Positions 38,173-46,850 of a stretch of 64,000 bases of DNA are shown here, piece by piece. The position numbers and the translations under genes were made by a program. The stretch lies in contig CBFICB010000002.1 of the NCBI GenBank assembly GCA_965661005.1, positions 124,001-188,000 on the forward strand. The letters run 5' to 3'. The stretch is from UBA5109 sp965661005 (GTDB lineage: Bacteria > Pseudomonadota > Gammaproteobacteria > Pseudomonadales > Pseudohongiellaceae). The stretch's first letter is position 1. Each line of letters begins with the position of its first letter. The notes beneath the pieces are model-generated. The model was not told the origin of the DNA. It worked only from the letters and a program-made list of their open reading frames with translations, and searched no databases.

Positions 38173-39255
38173 TTAACGAAGTTTCAAAGTGCCAAGCCCA
38201 AATAGCACCAGAATAATTGTTATAATCCAGAAACGAACAATAACTCTCGGTTCTGGCCAACCTTTTAATTCAAAATGATGATGCAAGGGGGCCATACGAA
38301 AAATTCTTTTGCCAGTTAACTTAAATGAAGCAACCTGCAAAATAACGGAGAGGGTTTCCATGACAAATATTCCTCCCATGATGACTAAAACAATTTCATG
38401 TCTGGCTATAACCGCTACTGCCCCTAAGGCCGCTCCAAGCGCTAATGCGCCTACATCACCCATAAAAATCTGTGCTGGATAGGTGTTAAACCATAAGAAA
38501 CCGAGACCAGCTCCGGCTAAGGCACCACAAAAGACAACCAGCTCTCCGGTCCCAGAAATATATGGGATGTTTAAATAAGCAGAGAACTCAACATTGCCTA
38601 CCAGATAGCTAATAATTCCCAAAGCACTGGCAACCATTACCGTTGGTAGAATAGCCAAACCATCCAGGCCATCGGTTAAGTTGACCGCATTACTAAAGCC
38701 AACAATAAAAAAGTAAGCTATGAATATATAAAAGCCACCAAGTTCAAGTGCAAAGTCTTTGAAAAAAGGAATGATCAGTTCGGTTTCTGCCGGAGTAACA
38801 GCATTCCAGTAAAGAACACATGCTGCTGTAAACCCAACGATTGATTGCAATAAATATTTCCAACCCGGGCTTAAACCTTTTGGATTTTTTTCAAAAATCT
38901 TGCGGTAATCATCAACCCAGCCGATAACGCCAAAACCAGCGGTTACAAAAATTACGATCCAGACATAAGTGCTGCTCAAATCCGACCATAGTAGGCTGCT
39001 GATAATGATGCTAATAAGAATTAGCGCACCACCCATTGTTGGCGTTCCTGCTTTTATAAGATGCGATTCTGGACCATCGCTCCTAACCACCTGTCCAATC
39101 TGATGATAGTTCAACCGTTTAATTACATATGGTCCTATTATCAAAGATATAAGCAATGCCGTAAGAACTCCCAAGATCCCACGCACTGTTAAATATTCAA
39201 AGACAGTGAACCCAGAATTAAACTGTGCCAGATAATTAGTTAACCAAAGTAGCAT
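38173..39255 (-). CDS. mraY: Phospho-N-acetylmuramoyl-pentapeptide transferase
   Basis: 360 aa, the standard length, with about ten membrane helices. It transfers phospho-MurNAc-pentapeptide to undecaprenyl phosphate to make lipid I. The catalytic motifs are visible: WVDDYRKIFEKNPKGLS (Asp pair), FSNAVNLTDGLDGLA, and APLHHHFELKGWPEPRVIVR. It lies 5 bp after murF. Confidence 0.97.
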   Translation of the reverse strand: MLLWLTNYLAQFNSGFTVFEYLTVRGILGVLTALLISLIIGPYVIKRLNYHQIGQVVRSDGPESHLIKAGTPTMGGALILISIIISSLLWSDLSSTYVWIVIFVTAGFGVIGWVDDYRKIFEKNPKGLSPGWKYLLQSIVGFTAACVLYWNAVTPAETELIIPFFKDFALELGGFYIFIAYFFIVGFSNAVNLTDGLDGLAILPTVMVASALGIISYLVGNVEFSAYLNIPYISGTGELVVFCGALAGAGLGFLWFNTYPAQIFMGDVGALALGAALGAVAVIARHEIVLVIMGGIFVMETLSVILQVASFKLTGKRIFRMAPLHHHFELKGWPEPRVIVRFWIITIILVLFGLGTLKLR

Positions 39256-39260
39256 GAGTG

Positions 39261-40622
39261 CTAATCTCCTTTTGCTTTTAATTGTTGGACCAACTTATCC
39301 ATACCTGCACTTCGAGATCCTTTAATCAAAATTTTTACATTCTGATCCAGCATCGGCTTGATATGCTTTGCCAGCTCTTCCAGATCAGCACTAATCTTCC
39401 CTTCTCCAGAAAAACCTGACAAAGCAGACTCACTTAGAGCTCCAATACCGAATAAATAATTGATACCTTTGTCCTTGGCATATAAACCTATATCCACGTG
39501 AGCCTGGACTGCTTCACTACCTAACTCTGCCATATCCCCCATAGCAATAATTGTTGTACCTTCATGCTGCGCTAATACATCAATTGCTGCTTTAAAAGAG
39601 CTTGGACTGGCGTTATAAGAATCATCTATCAATATTGACTTGTTCAAACCTGACAAAACATTCATGCGCCCATTAACAGAACGCATACTTTCCAGACCTT
39701 CCTTAACCGTTTTTAATTCAGCGCCAGCCTGCATACTTAATGCAGCGGCTGCTATTGCGTTAGCAACATTATGCTGACCTGGCAAAGGCAATTTAATTTC
39801 TATGGAGCCTTTTGGAGTGACCAAATTAAAAGATGAGTGCATGGCATCATCAAATTTCAAGTCACTAATTTTGTAATCCGCATTGGCCTTGCCTAGCGCA
39901 CTAATACTGACAACATGCCTACTCTTTAATTTTTCTAGCCATTGACTGCCATAAGCATCATCAATATTTAAAACGGCAATACCGTCGTCAGCCAAGCTTT
40001 CCCAAATTTCCCCCTTAGCTCTGGCTACACCGTCAAGATCTCCAAACCCTTCAAGGTGAGTAGGTGCAATATTAGTGATATGTGCAATATGTGGCATGGT
40101 CAGCGTTGAGCTGTAGGCAATCTCTCCCGGGCCATTTGCACCCAGCTCGATAACGGCAAATTGATGCTTATCTTCCAGTCTCAACAAGGTTAGAGGAGCA
40201 CCCAAATCATTATTTAGATTTCCTTGTGTCTTTAACACTTCACCGCAACAAGTCAGTATATTGGCCGTCATTTCCTTGACAGTAGTCTTGCCTTGACTGC
40301 CTGTTAAGGCAATGACTCTTGCTTCACTCAAACTACGGTTGAAAGTACCTAGTTGCCCCAAAGCAATTCTGCTGTCTTCAACTTCTAGTGTTGGTATCGT
40401 TGTTTCAATTTTTTCAGTAGTAATTGCTGCTACAGCATGTTTTTCTGCAGCAGCACTGACAAAATTATTGCCATTAAAATTCTCACCAGAAATAGCGATA
40501 AATAACTCATCGGCTTGTAAAGTCCGGCTATCAATAGATACGGCACTAAAAGAAGCATCAGCTCCCCTTAGCTGACCTCCCGTTAATATTTGCATCTCTT
40601 GTAAAGTCATTGCTCTTATCAC
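39261..40622 (-). CDS. murF: UDP-MurNAc-tripeptide--D-Ala-D-Ala ligase
   Basis: 453 aa. It adds D-Ala-D-Ala to complete the pentapeptide. Landmarks are SIDSRTLQADELFIAISGENF, the ATP loop VIALTGSQGKTTVKEM, ELGANGPGEIAY, and SILIDDSYNASPSSFKAAID. It is placed between murE and mraY. Confidence 0.96.
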   Translation of the reverse strand: MIRAMTLQEMQILTGGQLRGADASFSAVSIDSRTLQADELFIAISGENFNGNNFVSAAAEKHAVAAITTEKIETTIPTLEVEDSRIALGQLGTFNRSLSEARVIALTGSQGKTTVKEMTANILTCCGEVLKTQGNLNNDLGAPLTLLRLEDKHQFAVIELGANGPGEIAYSSTLTMPHIAHITNIAPTHLEGFGDLDGVARAKGEIWESLADDGIAVLNIDDAYGSQWLEKLKSRHVVSISALGKANADYKISDLKFDDAMHSSFNLVTPKGSIEIKLPLPGQHNVANAIAAAALSMQAGAELKTVKEGLESMRSVNGRMNVLSGLNKSILIDDSYNASPSSFKAAIDVLAQHEGTTIIAMGDMAELGSEAVQAHVDIGLYAKDKGINYLFGIGALSESALSGFSGEGKISADLEELAKHIKPMLDQNVKILIKGSRSAGMDKLVQQLKAKGD

Positions 40623-40634
40623 TTGATCAACCTG

Positions 40635-42200
40635 TTAACTTGAACCATTGAAGCGCTTGTTCAGGCTTAACCTGGCCTGCTTTACATCACTAAACATCGT
40701 TCGTTCAGCTCCAATATCCTGGTATTCTTCATGCCCTTTCCCCGCAATTAACACCACATCACCTTCAGTTGCATTCTCTATGGCAAAATCAATCGCTTTA
40801 GCTCGATCACTTTCTACCATCACTTTTTCTTTATCTGTAAAACCTGAAAGTATTTGCTTGATTATGTCCTTTGATTCTTCTTGACGAGGATTGTCATCAG
40901 TCACTATTAATTGATCCGCCAACTTCTCAGCTATGCGCGCCATCATTGGACGCTTACCTTTATCACGCTCCCCGCCACAACCAAATACACACCAGATTTT
41001 TCCTTTGAAATGTTCATGCAGAGCATTCAAGGAATTTTCCAATGCATCAGGCGTATGGGCATAATCAACAACAACTGAGACAGGCTTATCGCCAACCAGC
41101 TCCATTCGACCATTGACAGGTGTAACAGCTGCGACTTTCTCAAGCACATGAGAGAAATTGAAATCGTCAAGTTTGCTTTCCAATGCCATTACAGTCGTGA
41201 GCGCTGCCAGCAAGTTACTGATATTAAAAGAACCCAACAAACCCGCCTCCAGCACACCTTTACCCCAGGGGCTAACCACGTTCAACTTGAAGCCTTTGCG
41301 TTTAAACTCAATCGACTCAGGATAAACATCTGCTTGAGTATTTTTTATACTATAGGTGTAAGTTTTTACTTGTCTGGATAAATTATTAAGAATAGTGGCA
41401 CTAAACAAATCATCCATATTTAAAACAGCAACTGACAATTGAGAACCAAGAAAAAGTTTTAGTTTCTCTTTGCCATAAGCTTCCATGGAATGATGATAAT
41501 CAAGATGATCTCTGGTTAAATTTGTAAATACCGCAACATTGAATTCATTGATGCAAACACGCCCCTGCTTTAAGCCATGGGAAGAAACTTCCATAACCAT
41601 TGTGTCGGCATTCTGCTGCAACATTTCACTAAAGATACGCTGTACAGCAATTGGATCTGGTGTGGTACCAGGGGCAGCAGTAGAAGAGCCTAAAGACAGC
41701 GATTTCAAATCAGCCTGCAAATACTCTTTGCTATAAACACCAAAGCCCAAGGTTCCGCTTGTCCCGCAAACATGGTCTAAATTAGTTATGCTTTGTGCGA
41801 TAAACTGGCAAGCACTTGTTTTACCATTAGTACCTGTTATTCCTACCAGACTAAAATTATCAGCTGGTTTGTTAAAAAATGTTGACGCGATCGAGCTAAT
41901 TTGGCTTGCTAAATTTTCTACTGGAATAATTGGTACATTATTTTCAATATTTATTTCCTGCCACAACTCTCCTTTCTCAACAAGAACCGCGGCTGCTCCT
42001 TTTTCTATAACTTCACAAACGAAATCTCGACCATCGTAGTTAGCCCCTTTACAAGCAATAAATAAATCTCCGCTTTCAATTTTACGGCTGTCCATTTCAA
42101 TACCGGTTAAAACCAGATCATATTGCTCTGGAACCTCTACTTTGGATTGCAACAACAATCCTAGTGTCATTTCTTGAGACATTATCTTGGCTGTATTCAT
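40635..42200 (-). CDS. murE: UDP-MurNAc-L-Ala-D-Glu--meso-DAP ligase
   Basis: 521 aa. It adds the third residue of the stem peptide. Landmarks are GITGTNGKTSACQFIAQS (ATP loop), EVSSHGLKQGRV, FTNLTRDHLDYHHSMEAY, VVDYAHTPDALENSL and the amino-acid selector TDDNPRQE, whose DNPR form is the meso-diaminopimelate signature. Peptidoglycan is therefore of the DAP type. The start overlaps the ftsI stop by 4 bp. Confidence 0.96.
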   Translation of the reverse strand: MNTAKIMSQEMTLGLLLQSKVEVPEQYDLVLTGIEMDSRKIESGDLFIACKGANYDGRDFVCEVIEKGAAAVLVEKGELWQEINIENNVPIIPVENLASQISSIASTFFNKPADNFSLVGITGTNGKTSACQFIAQSITNLDHVCGTSGTLGFGVYSKEYLQADLKSLSLGSSTAAPGTTPDPIAVQRIFSEMLQQNADTMVMEVSSHGLKQGRVCINEFNVAVFTNLTRDHLDYHHSMEAYGKEKLKLFLGSQLSVAVLNMDDLFSATILNNLSRQVKTYTYSIKNTQADVYPESIEFKRKGFKLNVVSPWGKGVLEAGLLGSFNISNLLAALTTVMALESKLDDFNFSHVLEKVAAVTPVNGRMELVGDKPVSVVVDYAHTPDALENSLNALHEHFKGKIWCVFGCGGERDKGKRPMMARIAEKLADQLIVTDDNPRQEESKDIIKQILSGFTDKEKVMVESDRAKAIDFAIENATEGDVVLIAGKGHEEYQDIGAERTMFSDVKQARLSLNKRFNGSS

Positions 42201-43981
42201 CGAGTTCCTCCTCCAATTCCCGCTAGAGAAGGTCTTGATTCAGAGTTCTTAAGACTTAAGACTTCAGACTCTTCTGGAATAATGTCTGGTGGCACATTCA
42301 ATATTCGCAAAGCACCTGCTGTAATGTTGGCAAATACTGGGGCCGCAACCTGCCCGCCGCCATATTCTTCTCCCTGCGGTTCATGAATAGTCACCACCGT
42401 GACTATTTTTGGATTGGAAACCGGAGCGAAACCCGCAAAAAGCGAAATATAATTTTCATCGTCATACGCACCACGTTGTACGTCGTAATACCAGGCCGTT
42501 CCTGTTTTACCTGCAACTGTATGAGTAGGAACATAAGCCCGCGTACCTGTTCCACCTTCGCCTGGAGTAACGACTGCTTCCAACATCCTGGTGACGGATG
42601 CAGCAATGTCTGCGCTGATCACACGCACTCCTGGAACATCTTCGTTTTCATCTACTTTTAATAGCGAAACAGGTTTGTAAATACCTCCATTCGCATAAAC
42701 CATGTAGGCCTGAGCCAACTGCAAGGGAGAAACCTGAAATCCGTAACCATAAGCAAGGGTCGCAATTTCAGAATCACTCCAGCGCGAATGATCAACCAGC
42801 AGTCCCGCTGCTTCTCCAGGAAAACCAGTCCCAACAGACTGCCCAAAACCGACTCGTTTAAGAATATCCAGCATGGGATCCTGCCCCATTTCCAAGGCTA
42901 TCTTGCTAGCCCCTACTTGAGATGATTTGGATAAAATTCGCTGTAGAGTCGATTCACCATAGTTCACCGGGTCACGAATGGTAGAGCGGTCAATACGGAT
43001 ATAACCAGGGTTAGTGTCGATAATACTTTCACTATTAAACAAGCCTGTTTCCAATGCTGCTGTGATAGTAAATGTTTTTACTGTTGAACCTGGTTCCAGC
43101 GATTCTGCTATTGCTCTATTTTTTAGGCCATCCAGCTGCTGACTTAGATTTAAACGATTATTTGGATTAAAAGATGGCTGACTCACCATAGCAAGAATTT
43201 CACCAGTCTCAACATCTAAAACAACAGCGGTTCCTGCATTGGCATAACGTCTGGTCACTTCTTCTTTTAAGGCCTTATATGCAAGAAACTGAATCTCTGA
43301 ATCAATACTTAGAAATAAATCATTGCCTGGCTCGGCAACTTGATTGGTTCTGACTTCACTAATGATTGCGCCATTTCTATCTTTCAAAACCTGCTTAGAG
43401 CCAGGGGTCCCTTCTAGCCAATCATCATAAGCCAGCTCTATACCTTCTTGACCGACTTCATCACTATTGGCCATCCCAACCACGTGAACAGCCACTTCAC
43501 CCAAGGGGTAAAACCGCTTATATTCTTCCTCGGCCCAGACCCCATCAAAACCATGCCGCAACACTTGCTCAGCTTCAATTGGAGGAATTCGGCGCTTAAC
43601 AAACATAAATTCCCGTGAAGCATTTTCCTGTATGCGATTGCGAAGAACTTCCGGATTAATATCGATGGTGAGTAGAACTTGCGCTAACGACTCCCATTGC
43701 TCAGGGTACTGAATTATCTCTTTGGGATTTAGCACTAAAGACTGGACCGGCGTACTGATTGCTAAAGGTTGACCATTCCTATCCAGTATATTGCCACGAT
43801 GCGCTGCAATGACGTCATTTCTGACAGTGCGGGCATCCCCCTGTACCTGAAGCGTTTCATTATTGAGAACCTGAAGATCCATTACCTTCCAGGCTATGAC
43901 AGTGAGAAGCGAAAGAATCACCATGAAGACAAAATAAAGCCTCCAGTTAGCTTGCTGCTTCTCTACTTGTCGAGCACTCAT
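42197..43981 (-). CDS. ftsI: Septal transpeptidase FtsI (PBP3)
   Basis: 594 aa class B penicillin-binding protein. It has one membrane helix near 15-35, a pedestal domain (about 55-220) and a transpeptidase domain. The active-site Ser-x-x-Lys is in LEPGSTVKTFT (around 303) and the Lys-Thr-Gly is in VAGKTGTAWYY. The middle motif reads KSSQVGASKIAL, that is SSQ where SSN is the common form. It cross-links septal peptidoglycan with FtsW. It overlaps ftsL and murE by 4 bp each. Confidence 0.95.
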   Translation of the reverse strand: MSARQVEKQQANWRLYFVFMVILSLLTVIAWKVMDLQVLNNETLQVQGDARTVRNDVIAAHRGNILDRNGQPLAISTPVQSLVLNPKEIIQYPEQWESLAQVLLTIDINPEVLRNRIQENASREFMFVKRRIPPIEAEQVLRHGFDGVWAEEEYKRFYPLGEVAVHVVGMANSDEVGQEGIELAYDDWLEGTPGSKQVLKDRNGAIISEVRTNQVAEPGNDLFLSIDSEIQFLAYKALKEEVTRRYANAGTAVVLDVETGEILAMVSQPSFNPNNRLNLSQQLDGLKNRAIAESLEPGSTVKTFTITAALETGLFNSESIIDTNPGYIRIDRSTIRDPVNYGESTLQRILSKSSQVGASKIALEMGQDPMLDILKRVGFGQSVGTGFPGEAAGLLVDHSRWSDSEIATLAYGYGFQVSPLQLAQAYMVYANGGIYKPVSLLKVDENEDVPGVRVISADIAASVTRMLEAVVTPGEGGTGTRAYVPTHTVAGKTGTAWYYDVQRGAYDDENYISLFAGFAPVSNPKIVTVVTIHEPQGEEYGGGQVAAPVFANITAGALRILNVPPDIIPEESEVLSLKNSESRPSLAGIGGGTR

Positions 43982-44307
43982 GGCCTGACCATCACCATAT
44001 TCTCCATATCAGGAATTTTCATTCCAAGCTCAGCGACTGCGATGTCTTCAACTCTACCTTGCGAAACCAGGCTGCTTTGTTCCAGCAAAAGCTGCCCCCA
44101 TTCAACTTGTAGATCATTACGTCTGTTTTCCAGCGTCTGCAGTTCGTTCAATAAATGCCTACTTTCATTAACCGTATAAACAACCCCTAAAGCCGAACCG
44201 CAAACCAAAACCAGACTGAGAAAAAATACAGCCCAAACCACTACACTATTATTTTGGCCACTTTGATTTTTAATCTCTTTATTCTTCTTATTCATTAGCC
44301 TTGCCAT
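43978..44307 (-). CDS. ftsL: Cell division protein FtsL
   Basis: 109 aa small bitopic protein. A short basic cytoplasmic part is followed by one membrane helix (about 25-46) and a periplasmic leucine-zipper coiled coil (about 50-90, ESRHLLNELQTLENRRNDLQ). It forms the FtsQLB complex. Identification rests on shape and on its place between rsmH and ftsI, because sequence conservation is low in this family. Confidence 0.9.
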   Translation of the reverse strand: MARLMNKKNKEIKNQSGQNNSVVVWAVFFLSLVLVCGSALGVVYTVNESRHLLNELQTLENRRNDLQVEWGQLLLEQSSLVSQGRVEDIAVAELGMKIPDMENMVMVRP

Positions 44308-44310
44308 CAG

Positions 44311-45240
44311 TTAGGCAATTTTTTGCGCCACTCGCATAATTGCGCTACGCGACCTTACATTTTCACTAAGTTCTTCAGCATCAACCTTGATTGCTTTACC
44401 TACAGCTTTCAGTCGAGGATTCAGTTGCGCCTGGGTAATAGGCAAATCCACCGGAAAATCTCCACCCTTTATTTCTTTTTGAATAAACTGCTTAACTATT
44501 CGGTCTTCCAGTGAATGAAAACTAATCACCACAATTCGTCCACCAATAGCTAGTGCATCCAGCATTACTACCAAGGCTTTTTGTAAATCGCTTAATTCGT
44601 TATTTATAAATATCCGTATAGCCTGAAATGATCTTGTTGCAGGATGCTTGTGCCTTTCCCATTTTGGATGCGCTTGCTTTATTATTTCGGCCAACTGCAG
44701 GGTTGTATTGATTGCTTCGCGCTCTCTAAATTTACAAATCTCTCTAGCTATGCGCCTTGAATACCGCTCTTCGCCAAATTGGTAAAGGACGTCGGCCAGC
44801 GCTTTCTCATCAACTTGTGCGAGCCATGTTTCTGCAGTTATGCCACTTGCAGTATTCATTCGCATATCCAAAGGTCCGTCCTTATTAAAACTAAACCCTC
44901 TTAGTGCATCATCCAGTTGCGGCGATGAAACACCCAAGTCCAACAAAACTCCGTCTACCTTTCCTGACTTTTCCGGCTCATTTATCGCTTCTTGAAAAGC
45001 GTCAAAACTGCCGTGAAATACACTTACCCTTCTATCTTCTTGCGCCAACTCATGAGCCAGCGCTATTGCTTCGGGATCTTTATCAATGACCAACAGGCGA
45101 CCCCGCTCTGATAATCCCTGCAAAATTTTTCTACTGTGACCGCCTCGACCAAAGGTACCGTCAATATAAAATCCATTTCGGTCAGTTATTAACGCAGCAA
45201 CCGCCTGATCCAACAGTACGCTTTGATGCTGCCTAGTCAC
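44311..45240 (-). CDS. rsmH: 16S rRNA (cytosine1402-N4)-methyltransferase RsmH
   Basis: 309 aa. It methylates N4 of C1402 in 16S rRNA. Landmarks are QHQSVLLDQAVAAL, the SAM motif YIDGTFGRGGHSRKIL, LDLGVSSPQLDDALRGFSF, DGPLDMRMN, and ATRSFQAIRIFINNEL, then VVISFHSLEDRIVKQF. It is the second gene of the dcw cluster, 32 bp after mraZ. Confidence 0.96.
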   Translation of the reverse strand: MTRQHQSVLLDQAVAALITDRNGFYIDGTFGRGGHSRKILQGLSERGRLLVIDKDPEAIALAHELAQEDRRVSVFHGSFDAFQEAINEPEKSGKVDGVLLDLGVSSPQLDDALRGFSFNKDGPLDMRMNTASGITAETWLAQVDEKALADVLYQFGEERYSRRIAREICKFREREAINTTLQLAEIIKQAHPKWERHKHPATRSFQAIRIFINNELSDLQKALVVMLDALAIGGRIVVISFHSLEDRIVKQFIQKEIKGGDFPVDLPITQAQLNPRLKAVGKAIKVDAEELSENVRSRSAIMRVAQKIA

Positions 45241-45272
45241 ATTCTTTACCTCTATCCCTTTCCTCTTAATAC

Positions 45273-45746
45273 TTACAGGGAAAGGTTTTTTAATTCATCT
45301 GGTAACTCTTCTGCATTCACTTTATGCTTCAGCCAGCCGTCCCTGGTTTCATTCCAGGCCTCATCATTCCATACCGCCAGCTTATTGCCCTGCCCAACCA
45401 AAGCCGCTTTTTTTTCTAATCCGACAAACTCTCTTAAATTCAACGGAATCAATATGCGGCCACTACTGTCGAGATTCACTTCAGTAGCATGACCGATGAA
45501 TATGTTTTTTAAGCGTTTAGATTCTGGATGAAAACTGGAAAGCGCTGCCACCTTGCGCTCTATTTCTTCAAATTCGTTTAAGGGATAAATCACTAATGAC
45601 TCACCATCCTGGTCAATAGTAACCACTAACTGTCCTTGGCAATGACTTTCAACAATGCCGCGAAAGCGCGCAGGCATAGCCATACGGCCCTTTGCGTCCA
45701 GCGTTATTGAATGTAAGCCACGAAATAACAAGCTCTTCTCTCCCAA
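45273..45746 (-). CDS. mraZ: Division and cell wall cluster regulator MraZ
   Basis: 157 aa with two SpoVT/AbrB-like DNA-binding repeats: LDAKGRMAMPARFRGIVE (about 17-34) and LDSSGRILIPLNLREFV (about 92-108). In E. coli MraZ represses its own promoter and the dcw cluster by binding direct repeats. A run of short direct repeats at 11-bp period lies just before this gene and fits that role. It is the first gene of the cluster. Confidence 0.95.
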   Translation of the reverse strand: MGEKSLLFRGLHSITLDAKGRMAMPARFRGIVESHCQGQLVVTIDQDGESLVIYPLNEFEEIERKVAALSSFHPESKRLKNIFIGHATEVNLDSSGRILIPLNLREFVGLEKKAALVGQGNKLAVWNDEAWNETRDGWLKHKVNAEELPDELKNLSL

Positions 45747-45775
45747 AGATTAAAGTGACTGCAGCGGGATTTTAC

Positions 45776-45813
45776 CCACTATATATCCACTTCTTTACCA
45801 CTTTAGTACTACT
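45776..45813 (-). promoter_or_regulatory. Direct repeats, likely MraZ binding array
   Basis: On the minus strand AGTGG occurs three times at an exact 11-bp period (plus-strand CCACT at 45776, 45787 and 45798), with a fourth degenerate AGTAG one period further (45809). The array lies 30-67 bp before the mraZ start. MraZ of E. coli binds TGGGN direct repeats at about 10-bp spacing, so this is probably the autoregulatory site. The 11-bp period is slightly unusual. Confidence 0.6.
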
Positions 45814-45820
45814 TTTCTGC

Positions 45821-45850
45821 ACTATAAGGGAGTTCTAACAAGTAAATCAA
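45821..45850 (-). promoter_or_regulatory. Candidate mraZ promoter
   Basis: On the minus strand TTGATT (45845-45850) and TATAGT (45821-45826) are separated by 18 bp. Transcription would start near 45814, directly at the repeat array, so a bound MraZ would block it. A second weak -10-like TATATA lies inside the array. Confidence 0.45.
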
Positions 45851-46104
45851 GCACTTGTTTGCGTTAATTTGCGTAGAAAATGAAGCTAAAAGAGGCGAAA
45901 ACCTAGAAAAATGCTTGTAAAAGAAAATAATTCAAATTCTAAAAACTATAATTTACATAAGGCTATATTATAAACTTAAAGTAAAACATTAAGTATTGAG
46001 TCCTTATCCTGTTCTGCTTAAAAAATTTTAAAATTTGCGAACTTATTGCTTTTGCAGCGTTTTTTTTCGAAATAACCCTATTGCAGGTTTAATCTAGAGA
46101 GGAA

Positions 46105-46210
46105 ATGACTATAGATGAATAAATGCCTATAGCGGGTTAAATGCCTATAGCGGGTTAAATGCCTATAGCGGGTTAAATGTCTATAGCGGGTTAAATGCCT
46201 ATAGCCATAT
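46105..46210. repeat. 18-bp tandem repeat array downstream of rnpB
   Basis: Units of ATGCCTATAGCGGGTTAA start at 46123, 46141, 46159 and 46177 (one base change in the last). Degenerate units start at 46105 and 46195, all in exact 18-bp phase. The core GCCTATAGCGGGTT differs by two deleted bases from the rnpB 3'-end sequence at 46231-46246 (GCCTATAAGCCGGGTT). The array therefore probably arose by repeated copying of the rnpB terminus. It lies 12 bp beyond the mature 3' end of rnpB and may be transcribed with it. Confidence 0.85.
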
Positions 46211-46222
46211 TGTATAAATTGT

Positions 46223-46588
46223 GTGAGTCGGCCTATAAGCCGGGTTCTGTCTAGGACAACCATTCATCTTGGGCTTATGTCACCATAAACCTCATGCAGC
46301 CTACCCGAACCCAGTGCGAGCAACACCTTAGGGTCCCTATTTGGCCTTGCTCCAGGTGGGGTTTACCATGCCATGGAATGTTGCCACCCATGCGGTGCGC
46401 TCTTACCACACCATTTCACCCTTACCGCATAAGATATTATTCAAATGTGGCGGTTTCTTTTCTGCTGCACTTTCCGTAGGCTTACGCCTCCCAGGAGTTA
46501 CCTGGCACCTTGCTCTATGGAGCCCGGACTTTCCTCTATTTCCACCTCAACAAGTAAAATGAAAACAGCGATTGTCTGGCCAACTCAC
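46223..46588 (-). ncRNA. rnpB: RNase P RNA (type A)
   Basis: About 366 nt. The catalytic RNA of RNase P, which matures tRNA 5' ends. On the minus strand the terminal helix P1 is formed by GTGAGTTGGCC and GGCCGACTCAC. Universal core elements follow in order: GAGGAAAGTCCGGGCTCC, GGTAAGGGTGAAA, GGTAAACCCC, GAGCAAGGCCAAATAGG, GGGTAGGCTGC, AGATGAATG and ACAGAACCCGGCTTAT, the last holding the tRNA-CCA-binding P15/J region. The order matches the E. coli molecule. It has its own promoter region and a tandem repeat downstream. Confidence 0.97.
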
Positions 46589-46594
46589 GCGGCT

Positions 46595-46600
46595 AGTATA
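46595..46600 (-). promoter_or_regulatory. Likely -10 element of rnpB
   Basis: TATACT on the minus strand ends 7 bases before the predicted RNA 5' end, followed by a GC-rich discriminator (GCCGCG) of the kind seen in stringently controlled stable-RNA promoters. No strong -35 could be picked. Confidence 0.45.
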
Positions 46601-46668
46601 AAAGCGCAACCCACAATGCGCTAGCTTTTCTTTTATAACTTTATTTAATCCTTACCCCTAGTTTGAAG

Positions 46669-46779
46669 TCATTTAATAAAAAGCTTGTGTTTAGCATTTA
46701 AGATATTGTGCGCTATAAAAAACGCTTTAACGACAGGTTTTACATCCTCTTCAATCTGAATACTTAATTTATTATCCAT
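46669..46779 (-). CDS. Possible 36-aa small protein
   Basis: A short frame begins MDNKLSIQIEEDVKPVV and ends in a basic tail, with AGGA nine bases before the ATG. It lies on the minus strand between the second YeeE/YedE half and rnpB. No family is recognised. It could be a real small gene, a decayed remnant or chance. Confidence 0.2.
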   Translation of the reverse strand: MDNKLSIQIEEDVKPVVKAFFIAHNILNAKHKLFIK

Positions 46780-46850
46780 CTATTCTTTTCCTGAATTTAA
46801 TCAATGACCGCAGCCATTTATATATTGTTAGTAAATCATTTCTGCGCGCG

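Noticed and set aside
46105..46210. CRISPR-like appearance of regular short repeats
   Set aside because: Units are directly adjacent with no spacers, no palindromic repeat of 24-40 bp, and no cas genes are present.
46078..46263. 61-codon minus-strand frame with a repeated six-residue RYRHLT unit
   Set aside because: It is simply the 18-bp tandem array read as codons and runs into rnpB. No ribosome site or family match was seen.
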